Assembly: GCF_006829085.1 (NCBI RefSeq)
Contig: NZ_BJTC01000010.1
Span: 186,001 to 250,000 of the forward strand
Length of the DNA stretch: 64,000 bases
Source: Chryseobacterium sp. ON_d1
Lineage (GTDB): Bacteria; Bacteroidota; Bacteroidia; Flavobacteriales; Weeksellaceae
Reading direction: 5' to 3'
Below are positions 42,955 through 50,813 of the stretch, piece after piece. Every line of letters begins with the position of its first letter. Within the stretch, counting starts at the first letter, position 1. The translations under genes and the position numbers were made by a program. The notes under the pieces were generated by a model. It saw only the letters and a list, made by a program, of their open reading frames with translations. It made no database searches and was not told the origin of the DNA.

Positions 42955-43254
42955 ATGTCACAAAAATTTCAGGAAATCATTGATTCCGAAAGGCCCGTAC
43001 TTATTGACTTTTTCGCTACATGGTGCCAGCCTTGTAAAGTACAGTCTTCGGTATTAAATACAGTAAAGGAAAATATCGGCGAAGCCGCCAGAATCATAAA
43101 GGTAGATGTGGACCAATATCCCGCACTAGCTGCTCAATATGGTGTTCGCGGAGTTCCTACGCTTGCGATCTTCAAAAAAGGAGAACTCCTATGGAAGGAA
43201 AGTGGTGTTCATGACGTGAATACATTAACCAATCTTCTGCAACAGTATTCTTAA
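42955..43254 (+). CDS. Thioredoxin-like protein, CQPC active site
   Basis: 99 aa, compact thioredoxin fold. DFFATWCQPCK at 18-28 is the redox motif with CQPC instead of the CGPC of TrxA; the cis-proline is in RGVPTLAIF. There is no signal peptide, so it is cytoplasmic. Co-transcribed with the MBL-rhodanese gene, which suggests a dedicated partner in sulfur oxidation rather than general thioredoxin duty (inference). Confidence 0.93.
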   Translation: MSQKFQEIIDSERPVLIDFFATWCQPCKVQSSVLNTVKENIGEAARIIKVDVDQYPALAAQYGVRGVPTLAIFKKGELLWKESGVHDVNTLTNLLQQYS

Positions 43255-43264
43255 ATAAAAAACA

Positions 43265-43290
43265 GGGCTGAGATTTATAAATTTCAGCCC
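43265..43290. terminator. Bidirectional terminator after the thioredoxin gene
   Basis: Stem GGGCTGAGATTT / AAATTTCAGCCC (one G-T pair), T-rich tracts on both sides, between convergent genes. Confidence 0.85.
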
Positions 43291-43299
43291 TTATTTTTT

Positions 43300-44052
43300 T
43301 TACCATTGAACCGTAAAATGATCCCGGTCATTCAGAAACTGAAAATGCGATCTGAAATCTTTCAATTCGTCCCTGTTCAATTCCGCGGTTACGAGGTTTC
43401 CCTGCTTATTTGAGATTTCTTTTCCATCAGCAAAGAAACAGTGAGAACTTTCCTGATAAAACAGATCATTTCCATCCGTCCCGATTCTATTCAAACCAAA
43501 TACAAAAGATAAATTTTCAATGGCTCTGGCTTTTAACAGGTGCTCCCATGCTCCTACCCTTTTCTCAGGCCAGTTGGCAACATATAAAACAGCGTCATAA
43601 TCATCATTGTTTCTTGCAAAAACTGGGAAACGCAAATCATAGCACACCTGAAGCAGGAAACGTATTCCTTTATATTCAACGATTACCCTTTCTTTTCCTG
43701 GCGTATACACTTTGTCTTCTCCTGAAAAGGAGAATAAATGTCTTTTATTGTAAAAAGAAGTTTCACCATCAGGCTCTACAAAATACATTCTGTTATAAAA
43801 ATTTCCGTTCTGTTCTACCGGAGCACTTCCACAGAACGCCGCATTCTTCTCCCTGGAGATTTTTTTCAAAAATTCCAGCGACTCCCCATTCCTGTCTGAA
43901 ACTTCGGAAGCATCCATACAGAATCCCGTTGAAAACATCTCAGGGAGAAGGAACAGATCTGCCTCCACATTCTGAAGTTCTTTTTCTATGAGTTCAAAAT
44001 TTTCACTTTTATTTTTCCAGATGATATCTAAATTAAGCCCTACAACTTTCAT
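43300..44052 (-). CDS. Omega-amidase / nitrilase-superfamily hydrolase
   Basis: 250-aa carbon-nitrogen hydrolase of the YafV/Nit2 type, expected to deaminate alpha-ketoglutaramate or alpha-ketosuccinamate. The catalytic triad is E38 (LPEMFSTGF), K103 (YNKRHLFSF) and C137 (QVCYDLRFP); further family features are YVANWPEKR and KARAIENLSFVFGLNRIGTDGN. Monomeric single domain, cytoplasmic. It converges on the thioredoxin gene and shares its terminator. Confidence 0.93.
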   Translation of the reverse strand: MKVVGLNLDIIWKNKSENFELIEKELQNVEADLFLLPEMFSTGFCMDASEVSDRNGESLEFLKKISREKNAAFCGSAPVEQNGNFYNRMYFVEPDGETSFYNKRHLFSFSGEDKVYTPGKERVIVEYKGIRFLLQVCYDLRFPVFARNNDDYDAVLYVANWPEKRVGAWEHLLKARAIENLSFVFGLNRIGTDGNDLFYQESSHCFFADGKEISNKQGNLVTAELNRDELKDFRSHFQFLNDRDHFTVQW

Positions 44053-44273
44053 CTTTTATTTTTTTTTAATTATTGCAAATCTGAAGTATAAAAATACAGC
44101 TTTTATCATTACAAAAAGAGAATTAGGCGACCGAAAGGGAGTTTTACCCACAAAAAAGAAACTCAATTTCTTAATAAATTATTAAAGTCGGCTATTTTTA
44201 TAAGGCTTACATTCTTTCGGTTTCATTTTTGATAGAGATATTTTTTATTAATATCCTTAAAAATTTAAAATTT

Positions 44274-44714
44274 ATGAAGAAATTGTTTTTTATGGTGACG
44301 ATCCTCTTTTTTGGCGCTATGGCTAATGCTCAGGCCTGGACAGGAAAAGGAGATCAGAAAATACAACTGGGGCTGAGTGCCTGGGGATATGGAACCGGAA
44401 TAACGGGAACTTATGACTATGGACTCAATAAACTTATTTCAGTAGGAGCCGGTATTAACGGCTACTTTGACAATTATAAAGACAACGATAAGGATAATCG
44501 TGTTTTTGTTTTCGGGAGGCTGAACTTTCATTTACAGGACGCTTTGAATCTGCCTTCAAAGTGGGATATCTACCCTGGAGTAGATCTTGGGGTCCTTGGG
44601 AAAGACTTCGGAATTGGTGCTCACATCGGAGCACGCTATTTCTTCAACGAAAAAATTGGGGTATTTGCAGAAGTAGGTAATAATGGCAGTCTGGGAGTTT
44701 CTTTCAATTTATAA
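44274..44714 (+). CDS. Small outer-membrane beta-barrel protein
   Basis: 146 aa from the ATG at 44274 (the frame is open further upstream, but this start gives the signal peptide KKLFFMVTILFFGAMANAQ). The mature part has alternating strands rich in Gly and aromatics: KIQLGLSAWGYGTGITGTYDYGL, SVGAGINGYF, DIYPGVDLGVLG, FGIGAHIGARYFF, and it ends GSLGVSFNL, the usual terminal strand of a barrel. Probably an 8-stranded barrel like those of the DUF6646/OmpW-type group. Function unknown; monocistronic, with a terminator behind. Confidence 0.75.
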   Translation: MKKLFFMVTILFFGAMANAQAWTGKGDQKIQLGLSAWGYGTGITGTYDYGLNKLISVGAGINGYFDNYKDNDKDNRVFVFGRLNFHLQDALNLPSKWDIYPGVDLGVLGKDFGIGAHIGARYFFNEKIGVFAEVGNNGSLGVSFNL

Positions 44715-44736
44715 TCAAATCGTCTTTAAATATGAC

Positions 44737-44761
44737 AAAGCTTCTCGTTTCGGGGAGCTTT
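44737..44761 (+). terminator. Terminator after the small barrel gene
   Basis: 10-bp stem AAAGCTTCTC / GGGGAGCTTT (two G-T pairs), loop GTTTC, then a T-run. Confidence 0.8.
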
Positions 44762-44766
44762 TTTAT

Positions 44767-44796
44767 TTGGCATAGTTTTGATAATTGTTACCTTTG
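44767..44796 (+). promoter_or_regulatory. Promoter of rseP
   Basis: TTTG (TTG at 44767-44769), exactly 19 bp, TACCTTTG (44789-44796); 24 bp before the ATG. A textbook Bacteroidetes promoter, starting just behind the preceding terminator. Confidence 0.8.
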
Positions 44797-44820
44797 CAAA
44801 TTAAAATCTAAAATTTATTA

Positions 44821-46311
44821 ATGGAAATAGCAATCAAACTTTTTCAGTTCATTCTGAGCATCTCTATACTTGTGCTTCTTCATGAGCTTGGGCATTTTTT
44901 ACCGGCAATATGGTTCAAGACCAGAGCAGAGAAGTTTTTCCTGTTTTTTGATCCTTATTTCTCCATATTCTCCATGAAGAAAATCAACGGAAAATGGCAG
45001 TATAAATTCTTATCAAAGAATCTGCCGGATTCTGAAGTAATAGAAGTGAACGGAAAGAAGGAAGAGGTTCCTATCGATATATCAAAACTTCCGGACAACG
45101 ACTGGAGAAAACACCCTGAACAAACGAAATACGGAATCGGATGGCTCCCTTTTGGAGGATATGTGAAAATTGCCGGAATGGTAGATGAAAGTATGGATAC
45201 TGCCCAAATGAAAAAACCGGCAGAACCATGGGAATTCAGATCAAAACCAGCCTGGCAGAGACTTATTATTATGTTGGGAGGAGTTACCGTTAACTTTTTC
45301 CTTGCCTGGTTAATTTACAGCTGTCTGTCTTTCTTCAATGGGGAGACATATACAGATATTACAAAGTTCAGCAATGGTATTGAAGCAACTGCTGCAGGAA
45401 AGAAAATGGGCTTCCAGAATGGTGACAAAATCATCAGTGTAGACGGTAAACCTGCAGAAAGACTTGAAAACACCTCCATCAATATTCTTTTAGGAAACAA
45501 TGTTACGGTAGAAAGAAATGGCCAGGAAGTGACTTTCCCGGTAAATGCTGATGGCGTAGCTGACGTTCTTAAACAAAGAGAAGCAAAACTGTACATCACA
45601 CCAAGAGTTTCGATGGTCATCGATTCACTGGCGACTCCTTCTTCCCAGGCTTCAGGATTGGCAAAAGGAGATAAAATAGTAGGCATCAACGGTAAAAAAG
45701 CAGCATTCTTTGATGAGGTAGCTGCTCTTTTAAGTGAAAATAAAGGAAAAACAGTTTCTGTTGATGTTGAAAGAAATGGGGCATTACAGACATTACCGGC
45801 AGTTTCTGTTGATAAAAACGGAAAACTGGGTATTGCTATTGATACAAAAAGTATTGCTAAGTCTATTGTAACAAATAAAAAATATTCTTTCGGAGAAGCT
45901 ATTCCAAGAGGATTCACAAGAACGATTGAAGCATTAACAACTCAGGTTAAACAGTTCAAAATCATGTTCAACTCTAAAGTTCAGGGTTACAAGAATGTGG
46001 GAGGTCCTATTGCAATTGTAAAGAACATGCCTGTAGATAAAGATGCAGACGGAAGCTTTAAGATCAATTGGGTGGCTTTCTGGAGCTTTACCGCTATGTT
46101 CTCCGTATGGTTGGCATTCCTGAACCTTATTCCGATTCCGGGACTTGATGGCGGACACGTTTTATTTACACTATATGAAATTATTGTGGGGAAACCAGTT
46201 CCACAGAAAGTTTTGGAAAACGCACAGATGATCGGAGTTATCTTCCTGTTAGGCTTGATGTTACTGATCTTTGGAAGTGACATATTCAAGGTATTTACAG
46301 GGAAATTATAA
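44821..46311 (+). CDS. rseP: RIP site-2 zinc metalloprotease RseP
   Basis: 496-aa inner-membrane protease that cleaves transmembrane segments such as those of anti-sigma factors or signal peptides. HELGH at 21-25 in the first helix, a PDZ pair at about 190-370 (AGKKMGFQNGDKIISVDGKPA and SGLAKGDKIVGINGKKA), and the third metal ligand in NLIPIPGLDGGHVLF near the C-terminus, flanked by hydrophobic helices. The N-terminal half carries an extended insertion (residues about 45-110) typical for Bacteroidetes. It may act on the anti-sigma factor at 12.5 kb, but this is only a possibility. Confidence 0.96.
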   Translation: MEIAIKLFQFILSISILVLLHELGHFLPAIWFKTRAEKFFLFFDPYFSIFSMKKINGKWQYKFLSKNLPDSEVIEVNGKKEEVPIDISKLPDNDWRKHPEQTKYGIGWLPFGGYVKIAGMVDESMDTAQMKKPAEPWEFRSKPAWQRLIIMLGGVTVNFFLAWLIYSCLSFFNGETYTDITKFSNGIEATAAGKKMGFQNGDKIISVDGKPAERLENTSINILLGNNVTVERNGQEVTFPVNADGVADVLKQREAKLYITPRVSMVIDSLATPSSQASGLAKGDKIVGINGKKAAFFDEVAALLSENKGKTVSVDVERNGALQTLPAVSVDKNGKLGIAIDTKSIAKSIVTNKKYSFGEAIPRGFTRTIEALTTQVKQFKIMFNSKVQGYKNVGGPIAIVKNMPVDKDADGSFKINWVAFWSFTAMFSVWLAFLNLIPIPGLDGGHVLFTLYEIIVGKPVPQKVLENAQMIGVIFLLGLMLLIFGSDIFKVFTGKL

Positions 46312-46339
46312 TTTTTTTGAAAATTTCTTTTAAAAATAT

Positions 46340-46370
46340 TTGTAGGGTATAAATATTCGTCCTATATTTG
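46340..46370 (+). promoter_or_regulatory. Promoter of tRNA-Asn copy A
   Basis: TTTG (TTG 46340-46342), 20 bp, TATATTTG (46363-46370), 22 bp before the tRNA. The same TATATTTGCACC block precedes copy B. Confidence 0.75.
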
Positions 46371-46392
46371 CACCACTTAAAACAAAGGACAT

Positions 46393-46466
46393 TCCTCCTT
46401 AGCTCAGTTGGTTAGAGCATCTGACTGTTAATCAGAGGGTCGCTGGTTCGAGCCCAGCAGGAGGAG
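46393..46466 (+). tRNA. tRNA-Asn (GTT), copy A
   Basis: 74-nt cloverleaf: acceptor TCCTCCT / AGGAGGA, D-arm GCTC...GAGC, anticodon stem TCTGA / TCAGA around CTGTTAA (anticodon GTT), T-arm GCTGG-TTCGAGC-CCAGC, discriminator G. CCA is not encoded. A GAAA-loop terminator follows 4 bp later. Confidence 0.97.
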
Positions 46467-46470
46467 CAAA

Positions 46471-46494
46471 AAGACTTACAGAAATGTAAGTCTT
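46471..46494 (+). terminator. Terminator of tRNA-Asn copy A
   Basis: AAGACTTACA-GAAA-TGTAAGTCTT, 10-bp stem, followed by seven T. Nearly the same hairpin occurs at 49950 and 50537. Confidence 0.9.
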
Positions 46495-46739
46495 TTTTTG
46501 TTTTTATTTTAGGCTCATACTTAATTCAAAAAAGACAGTTATTTGCAATTTATCTGTTTTACTGAATATTATTCTCCTTATCAGGCATTTACTTGTAACT
46601 ATTTCCTCAATAATCCGACTATTCTTCTTTAGAATAATATGGATTGAGAAAATTTTCATCCTGTAAATACTTTTCTACAACGACAAAGAATAATCAAATC
46701 AATATATAATATCATATTGCATAAATATCCAATTGTACC

Positions 46740-49700
46740 ATGAAGAAAACTATTATTTCGTTATTAACAGCATTTTCTATAATCGGGATTTCGGCACAGG
46801 AAAAATCCTATTTCTTATCAAGCCCTTCGTTAAGCCCTGATGGCAAGACAGCTTATTTCTCATATGACGGCGATGTCTGGAAAGTAGATGCCAATGGAGG
46901 AAATGCCTCCAGGATTACCGCTCTGGATGGAGAAGAGATCAATCCACGTCTTTCTCCTGATGGAAAATGGCTTGCATTCAGCTCTAACCAATACGGAAAT
47001 TATGATGTTTATGTAATGCCTTCAGGAGGGGGTACAATCAAGCAATTGACATTCCACACCGGAAGAGACGAAATGGAAAATTGGGCATGGGATAGCAAAA
47101 CCATTTATTTTACTTCCAACAGAAATAATAATTTCGGCAGTTTTAAAACTACGATTGAAGGAAAGACTCCACAGAAACTTTTCAAGAACTACTTCAACAA
47201 TACCAATGGATTAGCTGAAACCCCTGCCGGAGAATATCTTTTCACAAGTTCTTCAGAAAGTGCTCATCAGGTACAGCGTAAACGCTATAAGGGAGAAAAC
47301 AATCCTGATATTTTAGGATATGACCCCAAAAGCAATTCTTTTAAGCAGTATACCAATTACGAAGGAAAAGACTTTAATCCAAGTGTAGACAAAAATGGGA
47401 CTATTTACTTTATTTCTGATGAAAATAACGGAGAATACAATCTTTATAAAATTGAAAACGGTAAGAAAACAGCCTTAACCCAATTCGATACATCTATTAA
47501 AAAAACTTTTGTAGCAGCTAACGGATCTAAAGTTATTTTTGAAAAAGACTATCAGCTGTACACTTATGATGTAGCTTCAAAAAACATAAAGCTTCTGAAC
47601 ATCAGCCTGAACACTAATAAAACATTGGAAAAGGAACAGAATTTCAATGTAGAAAACAACATTTCGTATTATGACGTTTCTCCTGATGGAAAAAAAATGG
47701 CTTTTATAAGCCGTGGCGTTGTATTCGTTTCTGATGTTGAAGGAAAATTCGCCCAGCAGGTTACCGACGGAAAAGAACGCGCTATGGAAGTAAAATGGCT
47801 GAAAGATAACCGGACCCTGCTTTACAGCCAAACCTATAATGGATATCAGAATTGGTTTACCGTCTCTGCGGATGGAAAAGGACAGCCCAGACAATTAACC
47901 CAGGACCTGCGCAACAACCGCAGTATCACATTCAATAGTGACCTTTCACAAGCGGTTTATTTAAGTGGTCGGGATGAAGTAAGACTGCTGGATTTGAAAA
48001 ATTTTACTTCCAAAACCATTGTAAAAGATGAAATCTGGGCATTCCAAAACTCAAGACCTTCTTTTTCTCCAAACAATGAATATGTCCTGTTCTCAGCAAA
48101 AAGAAACTTTGAACTTGATATTTTCATCTATAACATCAAAAAAGAAAAGACTCTCAACCTTACCAATACCGGTGTTTCAGAAGAGGATCCTGTATGGTCT
48201 CCAAACGGCAAGTATATTTATTTTGCCAGCGACAGGACCAATCCGTCCTATCCTTTAGGGATGCAGAAGTCCAACATTTACAGAATGGCTCTGGACTGGT
48301 TTGATGAACCATTCAAATCTGAAAAATTCGACAGCCTTTTTACCGAAGAAAAGAAGGAAACAAAAACAGACGATACGGTCAAAGACAGCAAGGACAAAAA
48401 GGAGAAGAAAGAATCTGAGAAGGAGAAAAAGGAAGAAAAAGAAAAGGAACCGGTTATAAAGGAGCTGAAAGTCAACCCTGAAGACACCCTGGACAGAATT
48501 GAGCTTGTTACCGACCGATATGGATATCAGGACGATCCGGCGGTTTTTACTGATGATAAAAAAGAGATTCTTTTATTTAATTCCAATCAGGATAATGGAA
48601 AAAGGCAGCTGTTCAAAAAAGTATTCACTGATTTTGAACCTGCCAAATCCGAAAAAGTTTTTGATAAAGCGGCATATTATTTAACTAAAAATGAGAAAAA
48701 CTTATTTGCCCTGATAGAAGGCAATATTTATAAAACAACCGTAGCCACATTAAAGCCAGAGAAAATCAATATCCAATACAGTTTTGACAAAGATCTCTCT
48801 TCTGAATTTACCCAGATGTATGCAGAAGCATGGACGGGTGTTGAGGAAAACTTCTATGATGAAAAATTCCATGGCATCGACTGGAAAGCTAAAAAAGAAC
48901 AATATGCCAAGTATCTTCCTTATGTGCACAACAGAAATGATCTGCGAATCTTACTCAATGATCTTTTAGGGGAGCTCAACTCTTCACATACAGGATTTTC
49001 TTCCACCGGAAAAGAAGAGACTGTATTTCTGAGCTACTTTACGAATGAAACAGGAATTATTTTCAACAAAGACCAGCCTTATGTGGTTGAAAGTATTGTA
49101 AGAAAGTCTCCTGCTTACCGTACTGGTGTTGACATCAAGCCAGGTGACCAATTGATTGCAGTCAACGGAAAAAAAGTTGACCCTAATGAAAATCGTGAAT
49201 CCTATTTTGCAAGTCCTAAAAAACAGGAGGAGCTTATCCTTACTTTCAACCGGGATGGTAAAAATATAACAGCAAAAGTACATCCGATTTCAAATGCAGA
49301 ACTGAAAGGCCTGCTTTACGATGAGTGGATCTTTAATAACCACCAGCGTGTTGACAGACTCAGCAACAACCGCATTGCCTACTCCTGTATGAAAAATATG
49401 TCTACAGATGAGCTTGACCGCTTCCTCCTGGATATGGTAGAACAGGAGAACAGAAAAGATGCAGTTATTCTTGACCTGAGGTATAACACCGGAGGAAATG
49501 TTCATGACAAAGTACTCAATTTTCTTTCTCAAAGACCTTATTTACAATGGAAATACCGTGAAGGAAAAATGACAACCCAACCCAACTTCGCTCCTTCCGG
49601 AAAACCTATTGTCCTGTTGATCAATGAAGCCTCATTAAGTGATGCTGAAATGACAGCAGCCGGTTTCAAAGCGTTGAAATTAGGGAAAATTATTGGACAG

Positions 49701-49925
49701 GATACCTATCGCTGGATAATTTTCACGTCTGCCAAAAGTCTGGTAGATGGGTCTTCTTACAGACTTCCTTCATGGGGGACCTATACACTCGATGGCCAGA
49801 ATCTGGAAAAAACAGGCGTAAAACCTGATATTTATGTCAAAAACACCTTTATGGACCGACTTCAGAATAATGACCCTCAGTTGGAAAGAGCTGTCCAGGA
49901 AATCCTTAAAGATCTGAAGAAATAA
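46740..49925 (+). CDS. Tricorn-type S41 protease
   Basis: 1061-aa exported peptidase with the tricorn architecture: signal peptide (about 1-19), beta-propeller WD40/TolB-like repeats at about 30-530 (SPSLSPDGKTAYFSYDG, SPDGKWLAFSSN, SPNGKYIYFASDR), a very charged Lys/Glu linker at about 535-575, a C1 helical domain, a PDZ domain near 770-850 and the S41 core to the end. The catalytic set can be read at S749/H750 (LNSSHTG), S967 (EASLSDAEM) and E1023 (NLEKTGVKPD), nearly the numbering of archaeal tricorn. It probably degrades peptides in the periplasm. Monocistronic, between two tRNA-Asn genes. Confidence 0.9.
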   Translation: MKKTIISLLTAFSIIGISAQEKSYFLSSPSLSPDGKTAYFSYDGDVWKVDANGGNASRITALDGEEINPRLSPDGKWLAFSSNQYGNYDVYVMPSGGGTIKQLTFHTGRDEMENWAWDSKTIYFTSNRNNNFGSFKTTIEGKTPQKLFKNYFNNTNGLAETPAGEYLFTSSSESAHQVQRKRYKGENNPDILGYDPKSNSFKQYTNYEGKDFNPSVDKNGTIYFISDENNGEYNLYKIENGKKTALTQFDTSIKKTFVAANGSKVIFEKDYQLYTYDVASKNIKLLNISLNTNKTLEKEQNFNVENNISYYDVSPDGKKMAFISRGVVFVSDVEGKFAQQVTDGKERAMEVKWLKDNRTLLYSQTYNGYQNWFTVSADGKGQPRQLTQDLRNNRSITFNSDLSQAVYLSGRDEVRLLDLKNFTSKTIVKDEIWAFQNSRPSFSPNNEYVLFSAKRNFELDIFIYNIKKEKTLNLTNTGVSEEDPVWSPNGKYIYFASDRTNPSYPLGMQKSNIYRMALDWFDEPFKSEKFDSLFTEEKKETKTDDTVKDSKDKKEKKESEKEKKEEKEKEPVIKELKVNPEDTLDRIELVTDRYGYQDDPAVFTDDKKEILLFNSNQDNGKRQLFKKVFTDFEPAKSEKVFDKAAYYLTKNEKNLFALIEGNIYKTTVATLKPEKINIQYSFDKDLSSEFTQMYAEAWTGVEENFYDEKFHGIDWKAKKEQYAKYLPYVHNRNDLRILLNDLLGELNSSHTGFSSTGKEETVFLSYFTNETGIIFNKDQPYVVESIVRKSPAYRTGVDIKPGDQLIAVNGKKVDPNENRESYFASPKKQEELILTFNRDGKNITAKVHPISNAELKGLLYDEWIFNNHQRVDRLSNNRIAYSCMKNMSTDELDRFLLDMVEQENRKDAVILDLRYNTGGNVHDKVLNFLSQRPYLQWKYREGKMTTQPNFAPSGKPIVLLINEASLSDAEMTAAGFKALKLGKIIGQDTYRWIIFTSAKSLVDGSSYRLPSWGTYTLDGQNLEKTGVKPDIYVKNTFMDRLQNNDPQLERAVQEILKDLKK

Positions 49926-49949
49926 ATTTTTAAAATTATATTAAACTGA

Positions 49950-49973
49950 AAGACTTGCAGAAATGCAGGTCTT
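49950..49973 (+). terminator. Terminator of the tricorn protease gene
   Basis: AAGACTTGCA-GAAA-TGCAGGTCTT followed by seven T, 25 bp after the stop. It differs from the tRNA-Asn terminator by only three bases. Confidence 0.9.
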
Positions 49974-50405
49974 TTTTTGAATTTTTGTTTATTATTTCGC
50001 ATGAATATTTCCATGATTTTAAGTTTTACCATCCTGAATTAATCTGCTTGCTAATAATCCAATAACTGCCAGTATATCAAAGTTCCAGTCATATTATGAT
50101 CATTATCCATGGTTAAAGAGAGAGTCGCTAGACAACCAGCTTTTATTAGAATGTTTAGAAAGCAGAAATCTATCACATATATAATCTCTTTTTAAAAATA
50201 TAAACACAAACAGCTCAAAAACTTGAAAGTATTAAAAATATTTAAGCTGGAATCATCTACTGACAAAGCTTTTATTGCAAAGATCATCATCCATTTTCCG
50301 ATATTTCTTTAAAGATATTTAGAAGCAACAAAAAAACAATCAAAATATTTCTTATTGAATTTCAATACATTTAGTCAAAAGTTACTTTGAACAGGAGAGA
50401 AAAAC

Positions 50406-50436
50406 TTGACTGATATTAATATTCCTTTTATATTTG
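50406..50436 (+). promoter_or_regulatory. Promoter of tRNA-Asn copy B
   Basis: TTG (50406-50408), 20 bp, TATATTTG (50429-50436), 22 bp before the tRNA. Confidence 0.75.
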
Positions 50437-50458
50437 CACCACTTAAAACAAAGGAAAT

Positions 50459-50532
50459 TCCTCCTTAGCTCAGTTGGTTAGAGCATCTGACTGTTAATCA
50501 GAGGGTCGCTGGTTCGAGCCCAGCAGGAGGAG
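50459..50532 (+). tRNA. tRNA-Asn (GTT), copy B
   Basis: Identical in its 74-nt body to copy A (anticodon GTT within CTGTTAA, acceptor TCCTCCT / AGGAGGA, no encoded CCA). Flanks from the -7 element to the terminator are also nearly identical to copy A, apart from a few substitutions. Confidence 0.97.
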
Positions 50533-50536
50533 CAAA

Positions 50537-50560
50537 AAGGCTTACAGAAATGTAAGTCTT
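50537..50560 (+). terminator. Terminator of tRNA-Asn copy B
   Basis: AAGGCTTACA-GAAA-TGTAAGTCTT (one G-T pair) followed by T residues. Confidence 0.88.
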
Positions 50561-50709
50561 TTTTATTTATAAGGGTTTTGGTTTTCTGCGAAATGATATT
50601 TAATGTACAAAACGCCAAGTCTTTTTGTTGTTATTAATTCCCTGATTATTATGAGTTAAGCATTAAAATTTCTCCATCAATTTTTAGTCAACACATATAT
50701 AATTTTCGC

Positions 50710-50717
50710 TACATTTG
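50710..50717 (+). promoter_or_regulatory. Candidate -7 element for the DUF5686 gene
   Basis: TACATTTG about 97 bp before the preferred start. Otherwise the 50561-50813 spacer is AT-rich with no further feature seen. Confidence 0.4.
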
Positions 50718-50813
50718 TCGTTTTATATGGTAGAATAAAAATATTTTATTTTTTTACTTATTTTTTTAATAAACTGCATGCTTTTTGTTTATGCTAATTG
50801 CCTGAAGAAACGA

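Larger units (their letters stand above)
49926..50458. other. Gene-free stretch between the tricorn gene and tRNA-Asn copy B
   Basis: Holds the tricorn terminator, then about 400 bp without a convincing gene. On the minus strand 50019-50231 reads as a possible decayed coding segment: an open run interrupted by several stops followed by 24 codons ending LASRLIQDGKT. The final 60 bp contain the tRNA promoter. Confidence 0.35.

Noticed and set aside
43410..43991. 193-codon open frame opposite the omega-amidase gene
   Set aside because: The amidase has a complete catalytic triad on the other strand; the antisense product is Cys/His/Phe-rich nonsense.
45315..45917. 200-codon open frame on the strand opposite rseP
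   Set aside because: It lies wholly within rseP, has no family motif, and mirrors rseP codon usage; a shadow of the real gene.
46393..50532. tRNA-flanked segment as an integrated mobile element
   Set aside because: There is no integrase, transposase or att-like core, and both tRNAs are complete with promoter and terminator; only a cassette duplication is supported.
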